Positions 34,213 to 37,502 of a stretch of 37,502 nt of DNA are shown piece after piece. The notes below the pieces were generated by a model. The model was not told the DNA's origin. It was given only the letters and a program-made list of their open reading frames with translations, and did no database searches. This stretch comes from Bacteroidales bacterium. Lineage in GTDB: Bacteria > Bacteroidota > Bacteroidia > Bacteroidales > UBA4181. Where the stretch lies: the NCBI GenBank assembly GCA_031271175.1, contig JAISWE010000007.1:1-37502 (forward strand). Reading direction: 5' to 3'. The position numbers were made by a program, and so were the translations under genes. Numbering within the stretch: the stretch's first letter is position 1; the number at the start of each line of letters is the position of its first letter.

Positions 34213-35466
34213 ATGAAAAATACTCATCATACAATAAAACCTGTGAAAACAAGATCCGTTTTATTCACTTGGGCGTGGTGCATCCCGACAGCGGTACTGT
34301 CGGCCATGTTCTTACCGTCGTGCAGCGACGAGGAGTCCGAAGCCGAACCGGTCAAAGTCTATTTTTCTTCGACGGCAGTTCGTACGGTAATGCTTTTCAG
34401 CAAAAACGACACCGCCTTTTCGTTCGGATCGATCCGCTACGACTGGGATAAAGTCAATCAGGGTGAAATCACAGCCATGCTTGCCGGCGGCGGCAACGAA
34501 TTTTTAGAAAAGTACAATGCCGCAAGAAATACCCAGCATGAACTGTTGCCGGAAAACAATTACAGTTTGAACCATACATCGCTGGTGATTGAAAACGGGA
34601 AAAAAATTTCGGAAGAAGGAATGTTTACCGTCAAAAATATCGAACAACTGGATACAAGCAAAACATATTTGCTGCCGGTGACGATTCAATCGCTCAGCGC
34701 AACGGCTAATGTAATACCGCACGACCTGAAAAAGACCTCCTGGTGGGTATTGTCCGTCAATATTCCTGAAGAACCGGTGGAGATAGCACCGCCAACGAAC
34801 GTTTTCAACGTGGCGGGAAGAAATCTGATATCCCTGTTCGTTTACGGGAATTTTCTGGTAACACATGAAACCAACGGTTTGATAAATCTATATGCCTATG
34901 ATGCGTCCGGTCAAATATTCAGTACAACAAGCTCCTCAACGAATGGCGGATGGAATGTTTTCAATACGCTGATGCCTTCTACGACGGGATTTATTGGAAG
35001 ATGGGCGGATTCCGGCAATTTGTGGGAATATACTGTTGATCAGTCGGGATTTCTAGCAGGCGATTTCCAAACAAAAGGGACAGGTTTTAACGATTACCTT
35101 ACGATTACTTCTTCGGTATTTCACGATGCGCTGTTTGGTATAAAATCGACGGGAGAACTGTATGGTATCAAGCGCGAAGGCACGCAGTGGACAAGTATTG
35201 CCGTTAAAATGGCCGACGGCTGGAATCAATATTCCAACGTTGTCGCTTACGGCAACGGGATTCTTGCTACCGACAGCAACGGATATTTGTGGTTTTTTAC
35301 GGTCAACCAGGATCTGTCCATAGATAGCGGGGTGCTTACAGGTACGGGATGGGAGATGTTCCAAAACCTGTTTGTCTTTGGCAACAACCTGCTGACAATT
35401 ATTGATGATCAGTTGTGGATGTATTCATTCGATTTGGATGGTTATTGGAAAGCCGTACTGCCATAG
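34213..35466 (+). CDS. DUF1735 lipoprotein with tachylectin-like beta-propeller
   Basis: 417 residues from ATG 34213. Lipobox LPSC with Cys37, then SDEESEAE. DUF1735 at about 44-160 (SFGSIRYDWDKVNQGEITA, then YLLPVTIQSL) is closely related to the DUF1735 part of the protein at 14807. From about 175 on, there are four to five repeats of about 45 residues carrying GW..F/Y followed by a hydrophobic strand and an LW/LY turn: GGWNVFNTLM, DSGNLWEYTV, STGELYGIKR, DGWNQYSNVVAYGNGILA, SNGYLWFFTV, TGWEMFQNLFVFGNNLLT. This is the pattern of tachylectin-2-type five-bladed propellers, which bind N-acetylhexosamines. The role is most likely a surface lectin in the SusC2-D3 operon. It is the last gene of the + strand block. 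Confidence 0.78.
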   Translation: MKNTHHTIKPVKTRSVLFTWAWCIPTAVLSAMFLPSCSDEESEAEPVKVYFSSTAVRTVMLFSKNDTAFSFGSIRYDWDKVNQGEITAMLAGGGNEFLEKYNAARNTQHELLPENNYSLNHTSLVIENGKKISEEGMFTVKNIEQLDTSKTYLLPVTIQSLSATANVIPHDLKKTSWWVLSVNIPEEPVEIAPPTNVFNVAGRNLISLFVYGNFLVTHETNGLINLYAYDASGQIFSTTSSSTNGGWNVFNTLMPSTTGFIGRWADSGNLWEYTVDQSGFLAGDFQTKGTGFNDYLTITSSVFHDALFGIKSTGELYGIKREGTQWTSIAVKMADGWNQYSNVVAYGNGILATDSNGYLWFFTVNQDLSIDSGVLTGTGWEMFQNLFVFGNNLLTIIDDQLWMYSFDLDGYWKAVLP

Positions 35467-35505
35467 TTCGCGGCTATGCTTGTATGGCTACTTTGACAAC
35501 CCTGT

Positions 35506-36864
35506 CTAACGGGCAAACTCCAATGCTTTCCCGCAAACCGTTTCGTCAAATCGCCCGTCGTCATACACAAGGCGGCCATTCACCCACGTCTTTAACACCG
35601 CCGAATGGAAAGTTTGCCCCAGGAAAGGCGACCAGCCGCATTTGTACAGGATATTGCCGGACGTTACCGTCCATGGACGGCGCATATCTACCAATACCAG
35701 GTCAGCCCAATAACCTTTGCGTATAAACCCCCGCTCTTTGATCCCGAACAGCATGGCCGGATGATGGCACATCTTTTCCGCCACCTGTTCCGCCGTGATA
35801 TGACCGCGGTGCGTCAGTTCGAGCATTGCCGCCAGCGAATGCTGTACCAGCGGCCCTCCCGAGGGCGACTTAAAGTAGCTCCGCTGTTTCTCCTCCCACG
35901 TGTGGGGGGCATGGTCTGTCGCAACGACGTCAATAGCGCCGTCCAGCAACGCCTGTAGCAGCCCGTCGCGGTCTGCCGCCGTTTTGATGGCGGGATTCCA
36001 CTTGATGGCCGTTCCGTACTGCCGGTAGTCGGCATCGCAGAACCAGAGATGATGCACGCATACTTCGGCGGTAATGCGTTTTTCCGGAAGCGGCGTCCGG
36101 CGGTCGAAAAGTCCGGTTTCCTTGGCCGTGGACAGATGCAGCACATGCAGTCGCGTACCGTATTTCCTTGCCAGCGCTACCGCCTGCGAACAGGAGGCAT
36201 AGCAGGCTTCTTCGCTTCTGATAAACGGATGACACCACACCGGCACATGTTCGCCGTACTGTTCTCTGTAAAGAGCGGTATTCGTCCTTATAATTTCTTC
36301 CTTTTCGCAGTGTACCGCCAGCAAGGCGGGTATTCGACGAAAAATGTCTTCCAGACTGTCGGGCTTGTCCACCAGCATATTGCCGGTGGACGATCCCATG
36401 AACATTTTCACGCCGCACACCATGGAAAAATCGCTTTTCAGCATCTCGTCGATATTGTCGTTGGTGGCGCCGATGTAAAAAGAGTAATTGGCAAGCGATT
36501 TTGCTCCGGCCGTGTCGAATTTCCGCGCCAACGCTTCCTGCGTAACGGCAGGCGGAAAGGTGTTGGGCATGTCCATGAAAGAAGTGACGCCGCCGGCAAC
36601 AGCGGCACGGCTTTCGGTACGGATATCGCCTTTGTAGGTCATGCCGGGTTCGCGAAAATGTACCTGATCGTCAATCACGCCGGGCAAAAGATACAAACCC
36701 TCGGCAGGATATACCGTAACAGCGCTGCTGTTCAAAAGCGCTTCGGGTATTTCCGCCTCGAAAATATCCGCCATCCTGCCGTCGCATATCAGCACGGATC
36801 CTTTCTTCTGTTTGCCCTCATTCACAATAACCGCATCACGGATAAGCTGACGGGAAGTCTTCAT
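35506..36864 (-). CDS. pyrC: Dihydroorotase
   Basis: 452 residues, amidohydrolase fold. It catalyses the reversible cyclisation of N-carbamoyl-aspartate to dihydroorotate in pyrimidine synthesis, in the cytoplasm. Motifs: GVIDDQVHFREPG (Gln67, His69, where most enzymes have His-x-His), FMDMPNT, Lys153 in GVKMFMGSSTG (the lysine expected to be carbamylated), His185 (VHCEKE), His243 (HLSTAKET) and Asp317-His318 in VATDHAPH. The QVH variant is what I remember from Bacteroidota sequences, so it is probably active rather than damaged. The start ATG 36864 is the only good one. It faces the PUL tail to tail (39 bp gap) and follows rtcB on the same strand after a 269-bp spacer. Confidence 0.93.
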   Translation of the reverse strand: MKTSRQLIRDAVIVNEGKQKKGSVLICDGRMADIFEAEIPEALLNSSAVTVYPAEGLYLLPGVIDDQVHFREPGMTYKGDIRTESRAAVAGGVTSFMDMPNTFPPAVTQEALARKFDTAGAKSLANYSFYIGATNDNIDEMLKSDFSMVCGVKMFMGSSTGNMLVDKPDSLEDIFRRIPALLAVHCEKEEIIRTNTALYREQYGEHVPVWCHPFIRSEEACYASCSQAVALARKYGTRLHVLHLSTAKETGLFDRRTPLPEKRITAEVCVHHLWFCDADYRQYGTAIKWNPAIKTAADRDGLLQALLDGAIDVVATDHAPHTWEEKQRSYFKSPSGGPLVQHSLAAMLELTHRGHITAEQVAEKMCHHPAMLFGIKERGFIRKGYWADLVLVDMRRPWTVTSGNILYKCGWSPFLGQTFHSAVLKTWVNGRLVYDDGRFDETVCGKALEFAR

Positions 36865-37133
36865 AAACCATTCATATTAAAATGTAAAAATACCCCGTCA
36901 TTTCCATATTTGCAAATAAAGATAAAATAAAGATATAAAAGTGTCTCCCCTGTGGGACTTTGCGAAGAGCGGATGACGCAGTCCGGAGGCTACGCAAAGC
37001 GTTTCGAATACCCTTTCATGACTGCGCCGGCGGGACGCTTAGTAATAAAAAACATATCAACGCCTATTTTACCGCCACGTTCCCAAAGAGCGTTTTCCCA
37101 TCCTGCGCCGACTGTCCGTCGGCTAAGAATATA
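36865..37133. other. Spacer between rtcB and pyrC with competing stem-loops
   Basis: I see no convincing gene; + strand frames here (for example 36952-37194) lack protein-like features and run over rtcB. The spacer can form two mutually exclusive pairings: GGAC-TT-TGCG with CGCA-GTCC (36955-36964 with 36977-36984), or CTTTGCG with CGCAAAG (36958-36964 with 36993-36999). On the - strand this lies about 90-135 nt upstream of the pyrC start and is followed by a T-rich stretch, so it could be a leader or attenuator. This is inference. Confidence 0.45.
37107..37123 (-). terminator. GC-rich hairpin just downstream of rtcB
   Basis: A perfect 6-bp stem GCCGAC/GTCGGC with a 5-nt loop, 10 bp past the rtcB stop on the - strand. 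No T-tract follows on either strand, so intrinsic termination is uncertain; the hairpin may instead protect the mRNA end or belong to a dispersed repeat. Confidence 0.3.
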
Positions 37134-37502
37134 TTATCCTTTGACTACGGCCATCGGGCTTAGCGTCACTTTGATTTTCACCAAATCTGCCTGAAAGTTC
37201 ATGACTTGCGCAATGTCCTTGTAGGCGGAGGAGGCTTCTTCCAAATCGGATTTTCCGCGAATGGAATGAATGATACCATGCTCGTCCAACTTGCGTTTTT
37301 CTTCTTCCAGGTTCAGGCGCTTGATGGCGGCGGTGCGGCTCATCACGCGTCCTGCGCCGTGCGAACAGCTCATGAAACTTTCAGGATTGCCCAACCCCTC
37401 GACAATGTAAGATTTCGTTCCCTGTGAACCGGGAATAATACCGGTTTCGCCGGCTTTGGCGGAAGTAGCTCCCTTGCGATGCACCAACACTTTCTTTCCG
37501 GA
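37134..37502 (-). CDS. rtcB: RNA-splicing ligase RtcB, C-terminal part (5' end outside window)
   Basis: The frame is open to the window edge; about 122 C-terminal residues are visible. The RtcB signatures are LVHRKGATSA, GIIPGSQGTKSYIV, and SCSHGAGRVMSR. The His in SHGAGR sits about 74 residues from the end, which fits the guanylylated catalytic histidine of known RtcB ligases. RtcB joins 2',3'-cyclic-phosphate or 3'-phosphate ends to 5'-OH ends in RNA repair or tRNA splicing, using GTP and Mn2+. The C-terminus ends PMAVVKG. It is not part of the PUL; it marks ordinary genome flank together with pyrC. Confidence 0.92.
   Translation of the reverse strand, partial: SGKKVLVHRKGATSAKAGETGIIPGSQGTKSYIVEGLGNPESFMSCSHGAGRVMSRTAAIKRLNLEEEKRKLDEHGIIHSIRGKSDLEEASSAYKDIAQVMNFQADLVKIKVTLSPMAVVKG

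Noticed and set aside
35462-35478. CATAG/CTATG hairpin at the end of the PUL as a bidirectional terminator
   Set aside because: Only a 5-bp weak stem with a 7-nt loop, no T-tract, and it overlaps the stop codon.
36952-37194. 80-codon + strand frame beside rtcB
   Set aside because: It overlaps the well-supported rtcB end and the hairpins; no recognisable protein features.

Overview
The window looks like chromosomal DNA of a Bacteroidota bacterium, most likely of the order Bacteroidales. The basis is three SusC/SusD outer-membrane pairs, many lipoproteins with Bacteroidota surface-glycan-binding domains (DUF1735, DUF4959/DUF5000-like, discoidin), AT-rich leaders without a clear Shine-Dalgarno, and a dihydroorotase with a QVH rather than HVH metal motif. 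I saw no tRNA, rRNA, CRISPR array, transposase or integrase.

Region 1 (1-5107): the 3' part of a secreted transglutaminase-like/discoidin protein; a 330-bp spacer with a promoter-like element and tandem direct repeats; a broken SusC N-terminus; an odd small cluster (221-aa unknown protein, 136-aa heptad-repeat reading frame built on a 21-bp minisatellite, 108-aa three-helix membrane protein); and a TIM-barrel glycosidase-like protein.

Region 2 (5108-24033): a large polysaccharide-utilisation locus (PUL), all on the + strand. It holds SusC1/SusD1, two discoidin-type surface glycan-binding lipoproteins, a Big_2 + GH5-like hydrolase, a DUF1735 lipoprotein, a lipoprotein calcineurin-like phosphoesterase, a PKD lipoprotein, a DUF4091/GH123-like hydrolase, a second TIM-barrel glycosidase-like protein and another discoidin-type lipoprotein. 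Region 3 (24068-35466): SusC2/SusD2 directly followed by SusC3/SusD3 and a DUF1735 lipoprotein with a tachylectin-like beta-propeller. Region 4 (35506-37502): dihydroorotase and the 3' part of RtcB RNA ligase, both on the - strand; this is probably the core-genome edge of the PUL.

In the inferred scheme, SusD proteins and the other lipoproteins bind a glycan at the cell surface, the hydrolases cut it, and the SusC channels import products using TonB. The substrate is unknown. A GH123-like enzyme, two further enzymes with the same Asp-Glu-Pro motif and a tachylectin-like lectin make an N-acetylhexosamine-containing glycan a reasonable hypothesis. No HTCS, SusR or ECF sigma/anti-sigma regulator gene is visible.

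The most unusual feature is the set of AT-rich spacers built of heptanucleotide tandem repeats ((TAATAAT)n, (AATGAAT)n, AATAAATAGTAAAC and others). They occur between genes in the first 18 kb, are almost absent from the SusC2-SusD3 block, and supply the stop codons and a shared Ile-Asn-Asn C-terminus of three unrelated proteins.
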